Shown: positions 6,810 through 13,969 of the stretch, in pieces
Layout of the letters: each line of letters starts with the position of its first letter
How positions within the stretch are numbered: the first letter of the stretch is position 1
Source of the DNA: Lentisphaeria bacterium
Lineage (GTDB): Bacteria; Verrucomicrobiota; Lentisphaeria; JABSQK01; UBA12247
Length of the DNA stretch: 13,969 nucleotides
NCBI GenBank assembly: GCA_003477185.1
Contig: DMTJ01000294.1
Coordinates: 1 to 13,969 of the forward strand
Reading direction: 5' to 3'
Made by a program: the position numbers and the translations under genes
Notes under the pieces: model-generated
What the model was told of the DNA's origin: nothing
What the model saw: the letters and a program-made list of their open reading frames with translations, nothing else
The model's database searches: none

Positions 6810-7316
6810 ATGCCACAAGCCAAATTCGTTGTACTTTCCAAAGAACTGCGCGGGCAGTCCTTTGAATTGAGAGAACGCATGTACACGATTGGAAGGGTCG
6901 AAGCCGCGGACATTTGCATCCCCGACTCTACCATCTCCTCAAGCCATGCCGAAATTCACTACAACGACGGCGAGTACAAAGTCGTCGATCTCGGGAGCTC
7001 AAACGGTACTAGAGTCAATGGAGCACGCTTTACCGGCGAGCACGAACTCAAGCACAGTGATGTTCTCCAGGTGGGTGAAGTCGAACTCATGCTCGACAAC
7101 CCGAACTCCACGGAAGCTCGTGTCGTTGAAACCAGAACTAATATTTCACTTGAAACAAACCCGGCGATGGGCATCACCGAATTGTCCAACCTCAACGCCA
7201 ATCACAAGACTCACAAGAAGGCAAGTCCCCTCGCCAACAAAGTGTTTCTCATCATTGCCCTCCTACTCACCGTAGTTGTGATTGTGATGGTATTCCTTCT
7301 CTTACGTCCCGAATAG
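6810..7316 (+). CDS. FHA-domain protein with C-terminal membrane anchor
   Basis: The 168-residue protein has a forkhead-associated domain in residues 1-97 and a single C-terminal hydrophobic helix (145-165) ending R-P-E, so it is tail-anchored with the FHA domain in the cytoplasm. The linker (98-144) is polar and low in structure. FHA landmarks are G28-R29, S43 to H46, N65-G66 and N70-G71. FHA domains bind phosphothreonine peptides; the conserved Arg of the usual S-R-x-H motif is Ser here (S-S-S-H), which may weaken or change phosphopeptide binding. The ATG at 6810 is preceded by AGGA a few bases upstream. The gene lies 17 bases before ftsH and shares its predicted promoter, so it may act as an adaptor or sensor for the protease in the same membrane. 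That partnership is inferred only from position. Confidence 0.87.
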   Translation: MPQAKFVVLSKELRGQSFELRERMYTIGRVEAADICIPDSTISSSHAEIHYNDGEYKVVDLGSSNGTRVNGARFTGEHELKHSDVLQVGEVELMLDNPNSTEARVVETRTNISLETNPAMGITELSNLNANHKTHKKASPLANKVFLIIALLLTVVVIVMVFLLLRPE

Positions 7317-7333
7317 CTCACCGGATCCCACGC

Positions 7334-9340
7334 ATGGACGACAATAACAAACGCGGCGAATCACGTCGCCGCAGCGAGAACCGCCCCGGCTCTGCCGTTC
7401 CTGGCTTCTTCATCTATATCATCGGCTTTATCGCTTTGTTTGCCTTTGTAATTTTCCTAACCAATCGTCAAGGAAAAGCAGAAAGTATAGGCCAGTCCGA
7501 ATTCGAGCGGCGCTTGGTAAAGGATGAGATCAAGGAAGTCACTCTCCTCAAAGACCCCACTGAGGGAAAACTAATTGCCGAGGGCGAGTACCTCGAGAAG
7601 GGCGCAGCTGAAGGCATCAAATTCCAAGCAGAGCTAATTTGGAGTGAACGCTTCGATGCTCTGCTTACGGAATCAGGCGTCCAATGGACGCCCGTGACCC
7701 AAGGCAATACGCTCGTCAAGATCTTCCTTTCGAGCCTGCCCTTTGTCTTGCTCATCATCATCGCCTGGTGGTTCTTTAGTAAGCAGCTAAATCGCGCAGG
7801 AAAAGGTGCCATGCAGTTCGGTAAGAGCCGGGCTAAGCTAAATCAGACCGCAGAGCGCGTCACTTTTAGCGACGTCGCCGGCATCGAAGAAGCCCTCGAA
7901 GACGTCTCAGAGATCGCCGAGTACCTGCAAGATCCGGCAAAATTCCACAAGCTAGGCGGCCGCTTGCCCCGCGGCGTGCTGATGGTGGGTCCCCCAGGGA
8001 CCGGCAAAACCCTGCTAGCCCGCGCCATCGCTGGCGAAGCTGAGGTCCCCTTCTTCAGCATCAGCGGCTCGGATTTCGTCGAAATGTTCGTCGGTGTCGG
8101 CGCCAGCCGCGTCCGTGACATGTTCGAACAAGCAAAAAAGAATGCGCCATGCATCATCTTTATCGACGAGATTGACGCTGTCGGCCGTTCTCGGTTCAGC
8201 GGCATGGGCGGTGGCCACGACGAGCGCGAACAGACGCTCAACGCCCTGCTCGTGGAAATGGACGGTTTCGAGAACAACACCGGGGTCATTGTTGTTGCTG
8301 CCACCAACCGACCAGATGTACTTGATCCCGCTCTGTTGCGCCCCGGCCGCTTCGATCGTCAGATCAATGTCGACCTTCCGGATGTAAAAGGACGCCTGGG
8401 CATTCTCAAGGTACACTCCAAGAAGATAAAAATGAGTGATACCGTGGATCTCCCTGTCGTGGCACGCGGCACCCCGGGATTCAGCGGTGCCGACCTGGCA
8501 AACATTATCAACGAAGCAGCGCTGCTGGCTGCCCGCCAGAACAAAGAGGCTGTGGCGATGAGTGATTTTGAGGAAGCCCGTGACAAAGTCTGTTGGGGCA
8601 AGGAGCGCCGCAGCCGTGAGGTAGATGAGCGAGATCGGGAAGTCACAGCCTACCATGAAGCCGGACATGCGCTGCTTTGCCTCTATTGCGAGCATGCCAC
8701 GCCACTGCACAAAGTTACCATCATCCCCAGAGGCAACTCCTTTCTCGGTGCCACCATCCATTTCCCGGAGCGCGACAAGTACACCCAGACCCGCTCGGAA
8801 ATGATTGATGAGCTGACCGTGCTGATGGGCGGACGCTTTGCCGAACAGCTCATTTTCAACGAGATCACGAGCGGGGCTGCCATGGATATTCGGCAAGCCA
8901 CCCAGCTGGCCCGGCGCATGGTCTGCCAGTTTGGCATGAGCGATAAGATGGGCATGCTTGCCTATGATTCCGGCGAGCAGCCAGTTTTTGTCGGTCGGGA
9001 CATGGGACGCAAAAGTGAGCTTAGCGAGGCTACCGCACGAGAGATCGATATTGAGATCAAAGCCATCGTCGACAGCGTCGCCTTGCGCGCCAGAAAACTC
9101 CTGTCCGATCATCGCGACCAACTTGAAGCACTCGGCAAAGCCCTCCTCCAAAACGAGACCATGGACGTAATAGCGATCCGTGAGCTGCTTGGTTTGCAGA
9201 GCAAGGGGCAGATAGACAGGCGCATGAGTTCCAGCGAATCAGAAGACAGCGTAGAGGCAGAGCCAGAGCCAGAGCCAGAAGCAATCGCGGCCACAGAGTC
9301 TGCAGAGACCGCAGCCAAGCCGCCAGCAGACGAAGCATAG
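7334..9340 (+). CDS. ftsH: ATP-dependent zinc metalloprotease FtsH
   Basis: The protein (668 residues, normal for the family) has two membrane helices (about 24-44 and 130-148) enclosing a periplasmic domain, then an AAA+ domain and a zinc protease domain. Visible motifs are Walker A G-P-P-G-T-G-K-T (219-226), Walker B I-I-F-I-D-E (274-279), the pore loop M-F-V-G-V-G (251-256), the second region of homology with R336 and R339, H441-E-A-G-H445 for zinc, and D518 as likely third ligand. FtsH is a hexamer in the inner membrane that degrades unneeded or damaged membrane and cytoplasmic proteins. All key residues are present, so it should be active. The C-terminal tail is acidic and low in complexity (E-P repeats around 642-649, encoded by a short CAGAGC tandem at 9258-9275). 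No clear ribosome binding site precedes the ATG; coupling to the FHA gene is likely. The stop is TAG and overlaps the next start by one base. Confidence 0.97.
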   Translation: MDDNNKRGESRRRSENRPGSAVPGFFIYIIGFIALFAFVIFLTNRQGKAESIGQSEFERRLVKDEIKEVTLLKDPTEGKLIAEGEYLEKGAAEGIKFQAELIWSERFDALLTESGVQWTPVTQGNTLVKIFLSSLPFVLLIIIAWWFFSKQLNRAGKGAMQFGKSRAKLNQTAERVTFSDVAGIEEALEDVSEIAEYLQDPAKFHKLGGRLPRGVLMVGPPGTGKTLLARAIAGEAEVPFFSISGSDFVEMFVGVGASRVRDMFEQAKKNAPCIIFIDEIDAVGRSRFSGMGGGHDEREQTLNALLVEMDGFENNTGVIVVAATNRPDVLDPALLRPGRFDRQINVDLPDVKGRLGILKVHSKKIKMSDTVDLPVVARGTPGFSGADLANIINEAALLAARQNKEAVAMSDFEEARDKVCWGKERRSREVDERDREVTAYHEAGHALLCLYCEHATPLHKVTIIPRGNSFLGATIHFPERDKYTQTRSEMIDELTVLMGGRFAEQLIFNEITSGAAMDIRQATQLARRMVCQFGMSDKMGMLAYDSGEQPVFVGRDMGRKSELSEATAREIDIEIKAIVDSVALRARKLLSDHRDQLEALGKALLQNETMDVIAIRELLGLQSKGQIDRRMSSSESEDSVEAEPEPEPEAIAATESAETAAKPPADEA

Positions 9341-9633
9341 TGCCCCGGCTTCGGAGCTGGGCGCTTGTCTGGGTCGTTCTTGGTTGCCTTTCTGCATTCG
9401 CCAGCAGCGAGTTCCCCAGGAGCGCTGGAAAGTATGACTGGACCATCACCATCGCGGGCAACCGCATTGGGCTGAGTTCCGACTCCGGGAAAAATACGGT
9501 GATCTCCTATGGCAGCAGTTCAGCCACCATTGGCCTGCCGTTCATCGTGGCCGCTGGTGTGATGCTCGGTCTGCCCATTGCCCTCGCATTCTACGTCGCC
9601 TTCTCAGCAGCAAAGGCGAGAGCAGGCATCTGA
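9340..9633 (+). CDS. Small secreted or membrane protein downstream of ftsH, unknown function
   Basis: The 97-residue product starts with GTG whose first base is the last base of the ftsH stop (TAGTG), pointing to translational coupling. Residues 7-22 form a hydrophobic signal sequence. It could be cut after A-F-A by signal peptidase I, or at the lipobox-like V-L-G-C with C16 as lipidated residue. The middle is rich in Ser, Gly and Thr. Residues about 64-90 form a second hydrophobic helix followed by a basic end (K-A-R). I do not recognise a family. Position suggests a job in the membrane near FtsH, for example as a modulator, but that is inference. The plausible signal peptide and coupling make it more than a random frame. 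Confidence 0.6.
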   Translation: MPRLRSWALVWVVLGCLSAFASSEFPRSAGKYDWTITIAGNRIGLSSDSGKNTVISYGSSSATIGLPFIVAAGVMLGLPIALAFYVAFSAAKARAGI

Positions 9634-9788
9634 ACGTCACGCTGTGGTAGCACCAACTGAAGCGGAGACTGTTCGGTGTCTTTGCCTGTCTTAGGACTCG
9701 CGACTTGCAAGCAGGATGACGCATTGACTTTGTGACAACTCCGCAGGGGTCTCGTCCAAAAACAAGACGAAGAGCACGGGGACCCTGA

Positions 9789-10700
9789 CTAGACCAGATC
9801 AGCCAGCAGGGACCTGTAGTCCGAATAGCGGTCCGCAAGGCTGCGGGCCATCATTCGCTCAATCACCCACAGCGTCTCTTCTGGCACGCCAGGTGCCAAC
9901 TCGGAAATCGGAGTAGGAGTTTCGGTAAGCCGCCGATGCGCAACATCCCTCGGACTTCCACCGCGGTAGGGTGGCACGCCCGTAATGCAGTGATAAAGCG
10001 TGCAGCCAAGGCTAAAAATATCACTCCGTAAATCCAGCGGCTGCCCCAGCAGTGTCTCAGGACTCACGTAGTATGGCGTACCGACGACGTCATCTCCCCC
10101 ATGCCTCCTGGAGTAGATTGAGGTGGCCAATCCGCTCAGCTTCGCGACACCATCCGTATCCACCATGATGTTTGCTGGCTTCACATTACCGTGGCACTCT
10201 CCAATCTCTTCCTGCACGTACTGCAGCACGACAGCGACGCTCCGGCAGAGATTCACCGCCGCCACATGTGCCAGTGGCCCGCAGGAATCCAAGTGCGCCC
10301 GCAGATTTTCACCGTCCACATGCTCGCAAAGGCAATAGAAAATCTCATCGTCGCTCCCGAGTCCCGCGGAGCGCATCAGGTTCTGATGCTCAAGAGCCGC
10401 CACTCGCTTGGAGATCGCGCCGAAAGAGTTCGAGAAGCCTGGTAGCTTGGCGATGTCATCTGGAAAGATCGTGAGTTCCAGGTCATAGCCATGTTCAAGA
10501 TGTCTTGCCAGAAAGCGCGCCCCAAATGGAGACTCGCGTAGTTTCGACTTGATCACGTACTTGTGAATCACCACCGTGGGCGCTACCCGCAGCAGCGGAA
10601 CAAGGGTCACTCCCTGGCAGTTTGCGCAGCGGATCTTCTGCCCAAAGGTTCTCAAGGGCGTCTCGATCACAACTTCACAATGTGGACATTGGATCTTCAT
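9789..10700 (-). CDS. Zinc-ribbon protein-kinase-like protein, probable pseudokinase
   Basis: The 303-residue protein has an N-terminal zinc ribbon (C5-P-H-C8 and C25-A-N-C28) and a Ser/Thr-kinase fold from about 45 to the end. The C-lobe framework is clear: K174-P-A-N177 of the catalytic loop, G-T-P-Y-Y-V-S-P-E (207-215), and D227-I-F-S-L-G with L-Y-H-C-I-T-G-V-P-P-Y. The catalytic residues are not: the Gly loop reads R-E-S-P-F-G (55-60), the VAIK lysine aligns with T77, HRD is H170-G-N172, and DFG aligns with G190-L-A. Phosphotransfer is therefore unlikely, and the protein is probably a regulatory or scaffolding pseudokinase. It is cytoplasmic, with no membrane segment. Its ATG overlaps the ribF stop (ATGA), so it is translated after ribF. 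The alignment was done by eye. Confidence 0.85.
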   Translation of the reverse strand: MKIQCPHCEVVIETPLRTFGQKIRCANCQGVTLVPLLRVAPTVVIHKYVIKSKLRESPFGARFLARHLEHGYDLELTIFPDDIAKLPGFSNSFGAISKRVAALEHQNLMRSAGLGSDDEIFYCLCEHVDGENLRAHLDSCGPLAHVAAVNLCRSVAVVLQYVQEEIGECHGNVKPANIMVDTDGVAKLSGLATSIYSRRHGGDDVVGTPYYVSPETLLGQPLDLRSDIFSLGCTLYHCITGVPPYRGGSPRDVAHRRLTETPTPISELAPGVPEETLWVIERMMARSLADRYSDYRSLLADLV

Positions 10701-11689
10701 GGCAACTCCGCGGTCAGTGGTCGGCTACATACACCTGCTCTATGCAGGACCTGGCGCGCCTCAAGCAGATCGCGCTGAATTTGTGCGCGCAACGTCTCGA
10801 GGCTGTCAAAACGTTCGTCATTCCGTAGTCGTTTCAAGAACTTTACTTCGATCGTACGGTCGTAAATGTCCTCGGAGAAATCAAACAGATGTGCCTCGAG
10901 CGTCAAAGGCTGCCCTGCTGATACTGTTGGCGCATGCCCGATGTACACCGCTGCGGCGTGCCTCTCCGCATGTTCTCGCCTCCCATCTTCCGGGAACAGC
11001 GACGCCTCGCAAGCGTAGATCCCCTTTGGCGGGCTTACGTAATCGGTCAGGTGCAAATTTGCCGTGGCACAGCCCAACAGCGTCCGCCCGAGCCCCTTCC
11101 CCCGCACGACCGTGCCACGCACGGAAAAAGTCCGCCCCAGCAGCTGTTCTGCCTGCGGCAGGTCACCGGCCTGCACCGCTGCGCGAATTCTGGTGCTGCT
11201 GACCACGGCGTCCGTCAGCTCAGTTTCTGAGACGCCCACCACCTTGGCGGCCGGAAAGAAGCGCCGGAGGTCTGCGACAGTCCCCGATGCCTTGGCGCCA
11301 AACCGCCAGCTGTCCCCCACGCAAATCGCAGCGATCTCCAGCCCGGCCGGGCCCAACACTTGATTTGCGAACTCCGCAGCAGAAAGCGCGCAGAGCTCGC
11401 GGTCAAAACGCAGGGTCACCGCCGCCTTCACCCCCTCGTCCTCTAGAAAATCTAGCCGATGGTCGATCGAGAACAACAGTCGCGGTGCTGCCTCCGGTCG
11501 CAGCACCGCGCGTGGGTGTGGGTCGAACGTCACTGCCACCGGGAACGCATCGGTTTCCGTGGCGCATTCGTGCAGCTGCTTCAGAATAGACTGATGTCCC
11601 ACATGGACGCCATCGAAGACCCCGCAGGTGATCGCACAGCGCGATAGCCCGACATCCGGCAACTGAGAAAGAGAAGAAAGGCGATACAT
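10697..11689 (-). CDS. ribF: Bifunctional riboflavin kinase / FAD synthetase
   Basis: The 330-residue cytoplasmic enzyme phosphorylates riboflavin to FMN and adenylylates FMN to FAD. The N-terminal FMN adenylyltransferase domain shows G-V-F-D-G-V-H-V-G-H (23-32), F-D-P-H-P (55-59) and S-S-T-R-I-R (164-169). The C-terminal kinase domain shows R-G-K-G-L-G-R (196-202), P-P-K-G-I-Y (220-225) and L-E-A-H-L-F-D-F (264-271) with the catalytic Glu at 265. One oddity is that the usual G-F-P-T-A-N reads G-C-A-T-A-N (206-211), changing the Phe-Pro but keeping the Thr and Asn. The ATG at 11687-11689 follows GGGAG with 9 bases between and gives the normal family length; the longer frame to 11860 would overlap the upstream gene. 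It sits 13 bases after the beta-helix gene and overlaps the pseudokinase gene. Confidence 0.94.
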   Translation of the reverse strand: MYRLSSLSQLPDVGLSRCAITCGVFDGVHVGHQSILKQLHECATETDAFPVAVTFDPHPRAVLRPEAAPRLLFSIDHRLDFLEDEGVKAAVTLRFDRELCALSAAEFANQVLGPAGLEIAAICVGDSWRFGAKASGTVADLRRFFPAAKVVGVSETELTDAVVSSTRIRAAVQAGDLPQAEQLLGRTFSVRGTVVRGKGLGRTLLGCATANLHLTDYVSPPKGIYACEASLFPEDGRREHAERHAAAVYIGHAPTVSAGQPLTLEAHLFDFSEDIYDRTIEVKFLKRLRNDERFDSLETLRAQIQRDLLEARQVLHRAGVCSRPLTAELP

Positions 11690-11702
11690 AAGCTGCGGCT
11701 CC

Positions 11703-13969
11703 CTACCGGGCGAGCGAAATAGCGATGTTGATGTTGGGCGTATCCTGCCCGGCGACGACGCCAACTGTGGTGGCTGACGTGGGGTTCGACGTCCCCGGAT
11801 ACCACAAATTCGTATAGCTTGGATCTCCGTAGGCAAGCACAAAATAGTCGCCTGCGCCAAGCTCCGGCGTAGTATAGGTACCGTTCGCGCCGGTCAGCGC
11901 CGAAGTCACATAGGTTGTCCCGTCCGTTTCGTAGATGTCCACGTAGATACCGCTCAACGGGACGGCCGATGAGTCTGTGATCCGTCCAGAGATGGTGCCG
12001 CCCTGCGACAGGATGAAATCCTGACCCGTAACCGGCTGACTCGTGACCGTGAGCGAGGCGCTGTAGGTCACGACATAGGAAGATCCCTCTCCGGCAGAGA
12101 CAATATACGTGCCGGGGCTCGCATACAGCGTGTACTGCCCGAGCGAATCACAGAATGTAAAGGACCGCTCTTCAAACGTCGACGCATCGTACAACACCAC
12201 GGTAATCTGAAACAGGTTTCCCTGGTCAGGCAGTGTCACCTCGCCGGTGATCGCCAGCTTGGCTCCAAGATTCAGATTCACGCTATTCACTGTCGAGCTA
12301 CCCGAAACAGCCACACCGTTTGCGCTGGCCAGGTCCGCCTGATTAAAGTAGTAGGAATCTGAGTATGCGGGTGAGTTCTGGCCGAGCGCACGATACGTAC
12401 CGTTGGGTAACCCCCCGATCGAGTAGTTGCCAACCGCGTCTGTCACCGCGCTCTTCACTGGCGTATCTGAGCTATCGTAAATGACCACCGCTACATCCGG
12501 CAGAAAAGTCGCGGTCCCCGCAATGCGCGCGTGGCCCTCGATGCGGTTGCCGCCGGCCAGCGTGATGGTGCCAGTCGCACGTGAGCCACTGCGCAGGTCA
12601 AAAGTAGTCGCCGCCCCCACCGCGCCTGCATTGCCCAAAAAGGTGGAGACGTAGTCGGCGCTCACGCTTCCCGCCAGGACCGTGTACGATCCATCCGGCA
12701 CATTCTGCATGATTGCCTGGCCCTGCGCATCTGAAACGCCGGCGCCATACCACTCCGTTCCATCCGCGGCGAGTAGGTCCACGCGAACGCCCACCACTGC
12801 TGCCTGCGCATTATCTTCCAGCCTGATCGCCACGCTGTTCCCCAGCGGCGCGGAGCTGCGCAGCCGTTGTAGCAACAGTCCGGCCTCCGTCGGCTCTGGA
12901 ATCCCGACAGCGCTGCTTACCGCCGTAAGCGGGCCAATCGTCCGACTGCTGAACGCGGAAAAATCCATCGTTGCCGATTCCTCAAGCATATACCAGCGAG
13001 ACGGCTGGCCTGTTCCTGTCGCCGTCCATTCCGGCAGAGTTGCCACCTTCAGGCTCCCCAAGATACCGAATGGATAGCCGTAGCCCGCGTTTAACACCGC
13101 TGCCGGAGTTTCTTCCGCAGCAAAGCAGCGCCGGACGTTCTCAGCGACCACATAAGAAGGCCCTGCACTCACGCCGAGGCCGATAAACTCAGTGGGCGCA
13201 GCTGCGGTGTTCGCAAGGAAGTATGCGCCCTCACTGCTGCTCGAGAACGCCTCGGCGATAGATATAATTCTGAACCCAGCAGGTGCCGTGGACAGCGCCG
13301 AGCCAGCGAATACGGCGGTGGATGGCACCTCCAGCCTGTCGGGCGAATTGCGCTGCAGCGCACTGTTATAGCATGAGAACGAAGACCACACATCTACGTA
13401 AACCACGGACTCATCCCCCAGCGACTCATTCTCGGTGATAGTGCAATAGGCAAGCTCGCTGGTACTCTCGTTGTAGATAGCCAGACAGCTCCGAGAAAGG
13501 GACTGGTTCGAGTGAATTAAGCAGTCGACAAAGTCCACATGACTCGCCGACTGCAATTCAATGATGTCCGACTCTGCGCGGTTCTCAAAAAACTGGCACT
13601 GCCGAAACACGGCCTCTGAGGCCCAGGCGCGCACGACGCCATATACGGCCCGATTGCCATGAATTGCACAGTTCGCAAAACTTGCTGGGATCCCGGCAGG
13701 CGAGTAGAGCACGTAGATCGCCCCGCCCTTTCCAGCCCCCGACTCTGAGATGTAGCCATCACAGCCATCGATGACCGAGTCGTTTACAGACACAATTGCG
13801 TTGTTCGCGTAGAGCCCCCCTCCGCGCCCGGCTCGACAGGCCGTGATGCGCACGTTGCTGGCAGTGAGCCCAGCGTCTACGACCGAGATTCCGCCGCCAA
13901 GTGTTGCCAGGCCACCACTGATGGTCAGGCCTCGCAGCGTGACCGACGCGTTTGCGGAAATCGCAAGTG
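11703..13969 (-). CDS. Large secreted beta-helix protein with carboxypeptidase-regulatory-like repeats, N-terminus outside the window
   Basis: The frame is open to the right edge; about 755 residues are visible and the start and signal peptide lie beyond. Numbering from the in-frame GTG at 13851-13853, residues up to about 170 form a right-handed parallel beta-helix. The visible turns are G-R-G-G-G-L-Y-A-N-N, F-A-N-C-A-I-H-G-N, F-R-Q-C-Q-F-F-E-N, F-V-D-C-L-I-H-S-N and Y-C-T-I-T-E-N, the Cys/Asn pattern of polymorphic outer-membrane or cell-surface proteins. A middle part (170-340) has no recognised motif. Four beta-sandwich repeats follow at about 345-394, 437-491, 535-588 and 620-676, each with a V-x-V-x-x-Y/L, G-x-Y-x-x and P-x-G-x-Y-x-V-x-A pattern typical of CarboxypepD_reg / Cna-B-like domains. 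There is no C-terminal anchor or sorting signal. An adhesive or structural surface role is likely. The stop is TAG, 13 bases before ribF. Confidence 0.85.
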   Translation of the reverse strand, partial: LAISANASVTLRGLTISGGLATLGGGISVVDAGLTASNVRITACRAGRGGGLYANNAIVSVNDSVIDGCDGYISESGAGKGGAIYVLYSPAGIPASFANCAIHGNRAVYGVVRAWASEAVFRQCQFFENRAESDIIELQSASHVDFVDCLIHSNQSLSRSCLAIYNESTSELAYCTITENESLGDESVVYVDVWSSFSCYNSALQRNSPDRLEVPSTAVFAGSALSTAPAGFRIISIAEAFSSSSEGAYFLANTAAAPTEFIGLGVSAGPSYVVAENVRRCFAAEETPAAVLNAGYGYPFGILGSLKVATLPEWTATGTGQPSRWYMLEESATMDFSAFSSRTIGPLTAVSSAVGIPEPTEAGLLLQRLRSSAPLGNSVAIRLEDNAQAAVVGVRVDLLAADGTEWYGAGVSDAQGQAIMQNVPDGSYTVLAGSVSADYVSTFLGNAGAVGAATTFDLRSGSRATGTITLAGGNRIEGHARIAGTATFLPDVAVVIYDSSDTPVKSAVTDAVGNYSIGGLPNGTYRALGQNSPAYSDSYYFNQADLASANGVAVSGSSTVNSVNLNLGAKLAITGEVTLPDQGNLFQITVVLYDASTFEERSFTFCDSLGQYTLYASPGTYIVSAGEGSSYVVTYSASLTVTSQPVTGQDFILSQGGTISGRITDSSAVPLSGIYVDIYETDGTTYVTSALTGANGTYTTPELGAGDYFVLAYGDPSYTNLWYPGTSNPTSATTVGVVAGQDTPNINIAISLAR

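Noticed and set aside
6636..6818. 60-residue basic frame on the minus strand upstream of mrdA
   Set aside because: It covers the predicted promoter of the FHA gene and that gene's start, and has no ribosome binding site.
8015..9151. 378-residue minus-strand frame
   Set aside because: Entirely antisense to ftsH; a typical shadow frame rich in His, Gly and Ala.
9720..9790. Hairpin around TCGTC-N9-GACGA between the convergent genes as a terminator
   Set aside because: The stem is only five pairs with interrupted outer pairing and no T-run on either strand.

Overview
The window looks like a chromosomal piece of a free-living Gram-negative-type bacterium of the PVC group (Kiritimatiellota, Lentisphaerota or Verrucomicrobiota). 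This is an inference. It rests on two pseudopilin-like proteins with non-glycine prepilin cleavage sites, one of which carries the C-x-x-N-L-R-Q, CPS and RH signatures abundant in that group. A large Cys/Asn-patterned beta-helix surface protein and small FHA and zinc-ribbon kinase-like proteins fit the same picture. No rRNA, tRNA, CRISPR array, integrase or intact insertion sequence is visible.

Left part (1-4513). A minus-strand pair, a 46-residue peptide followed by a partial pilin-like gene that runs off the left edge, is separated by about 785 bases without a confident gene from a plus-strand pair. That pair is queD (6-carboxytetrahydropterin synthase, queuosine pathway) and a pseudopilin, overlapping by an ATGA. 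Next comes a continuous reading frame with a PqqD-like domain, membrane segments and a cyclic-nucleotide-binding domain. It is interrupted by three in-frame TAG codons with no frameshift, and is probably a decaying gene of the PqqD / site-2-protease / cNMP class. About 540 gene-free bases follow, holding a long imperfect inverted repeat.

Middle (4514-9633). A minus-strand mrdA (PBP2, cell elongation transpeptidase) diverges from a plus-strand cluster: a tail-anchored FHA protein, ftsH, and a small membrane or lipoprotein. A good sigma70-like promoter lies in the divergent gap. The spacing (17 bases, then a 1-base stop/start overlap) suggests one operon, linking a phospho-threonine reader to the membrane AAA+ protease.

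Right part (9789-13969). A tightly packed minus-strand series runs from a giant secreted beta-helix protein with four carboxypeptidase-regulatory-like repeats (open at the right edge), through ribF (FAD/FMN synthesis), to a zinc-ribbon protein-kinase-like protein. ribF and the kinase-like gene overlap by ATGA. The kinase-like protein has lost the catalytic lysine, the HRD aspartate and the DFG aspartate, so it is best read as a pseudokinase.

The most interesting points are the ribF-coupled zinc-ribbon pseudokinase, the triple-TAG PqqD/cNMP frame, the peptide with an L-E-D-L-x-P-x-x-x-V-K-G core beside the pilin gene, the inverted repeat, and the FHA-FtsH operon. TAG is the normal terminator of at least four other genes here, so genome-wide UAG reassignment is unlikely.
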